Source of the DNA: Fimenecus sp036652055
GTDB taxonomy: Bacteria; Bacillota; Clostridia; Oscillospirales; Acutalibacteraceae
DNA length: 58,686 nt
Assembly (NCBI GenBank): GCA_036652055.1
Contig: JAVVWP010000010.1
Span: 1-58,686 of the forward strand
Reading direction: 5' to 3'
In this document: positions 58,580 to 58,686 of the stretch, one piece after another
How positions within the stretch are numbered: position 1 is the first letter of the stretch
Layout of the letters: each line of letters opens with the position of its first letter
Made by a program: the position numbers and the translations under genes
The notes under the pieces: generated by a model
The model's database searches: none
The model's input: only the letters and a program-made list of their open reading frames with translations
Told to the model about the DNA's origin: nothing

Positions 58580-58678
58580 CATTTCGAGCGTGGGGCGAGC
58601 ATCACTCGATTACTGGTGAGATTCTTCGCAAGCTCAGAATGACCGTCAATTTAGTGCAACCTCTCAGCTTCCTCAAAA
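58580..58678 (+). repeat. 99-bp intergenic direct repeat, copy 2
   Basis: Second copy of the repeat at 58324, 256 bases further on. The last eight bases of the window differ from what follows copy 1, so the island may continue beyond the window. The 58320-58686 gap contains no gene, only these repeats and the palindromes between them. Confidence 0.9.
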
Positions 58679-58686
58679 TAACCCCT

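Noticed and set aside
58320..58686. CRISPR array
   Set aside because: Two long repeats 256 bases apart with palindromes between them do not have the short-repeat, uniform-spacer layout, and no cas genes are near.

Overview
The window is a stretch of chromosome from a low-GC, anaerobic, Gram-positive-type bacterium. It is most likely a Clostridia member, plausibly an uncultured Oscillospiraceae-like gut lineage. Support: AT-rich codon use; frequent TTG and GTG starts behind strong AGGAGG-type ribosome sites; a single-chain pyruvate:ferredoxin oxidoreductase; several radical-SAM enzymes; Firmicute-type genes (YlmH, Mini-III, YitT, BioY, BirA with HTH, SdpI); and LexA and BirA operators of Firmicute type. 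No rRNA, tRNA or CRISPR array was recognised. The lineage is inference; the gene families are read from the translations.

Layout. 0.2-0.8 kb: membrane-anchored protein with an Ada-like Cys/His tail. 1-7.7 kb: a five-gene flavin operon (GlpA-like dehydrogenase, GlpB-like oxidoreductase, DUF1667, FGGY kinase, AGPS/YgcU-like flavoprotein), probably oxidising a polyol or its phosphate. 7.8-8.9 kb: autoregulated ArsR/SdpI pair behind a palindromic operator. 9-18 kb: mainly housekeeping genes (three HAD phosphatases, PduL, NadA, MnmA, TetR, a Lys-repeat membrane protein, RarA). 18.0-21.2 kb: a compact 3-kb integrated element. 21.2-32.8 kb: BioA, CorC/TlyC, DUF45 peptidase, YlmH, PFOR, ABC-F, RsmH. 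32.9-37.8 kb: amidohydrolase, then birA-bioY-bioB-bioD behind a BirA operator. 37.9-44.2 kb: DUF3887 lipoprotein and YhfC protease, KDPG aldolase and KDG kinase, radical-SAM protein, PHP phosphatase. 44.5-51.2 kb: a three-gene type IV pilin-like operon with a 1255-residue prepilin. 51.2-57.7 kb (minus strand): obgE, mrnC, yitT, lepA, hemW, metA. 57.8-58.7 kb: a LexA-controlled small membrane protein and an intergenic repeat island.

The most distinctive locus is the 3-kb element. A 139-bp direct repeat (18027-18165 and 21020-21158, one mismatch) duplicates the last 41 codons of a HAD-IIA phosphatase gene. Between the copies lie only a Tn916-type tyrosine integrase, flanked by perfect 27-bp inverted repeats, and a WG-repeat lipoprotein. 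This reads as a minimal integrative element that inserts at the 3' end of a protein gene, rebuilds that gene, and carries a single surface-protein cargo. The second is the SOS-type promoter at 57981-58050, which drives an 81-residue single-span membrane protein and suggests a checkpoint protein of the YneA/SidA functional type.

Metabolically, the window joins pyruvate oxidation (PFOR), acyl-phosphate metabolism (PduL), KDG/KDPG breakdown, biotin synthesis from KAPA onward under BirA control, and methionine synthesis by O-acetylation (MetA with Glu111). All coordinates and start choices were made by reading; no database search was run.
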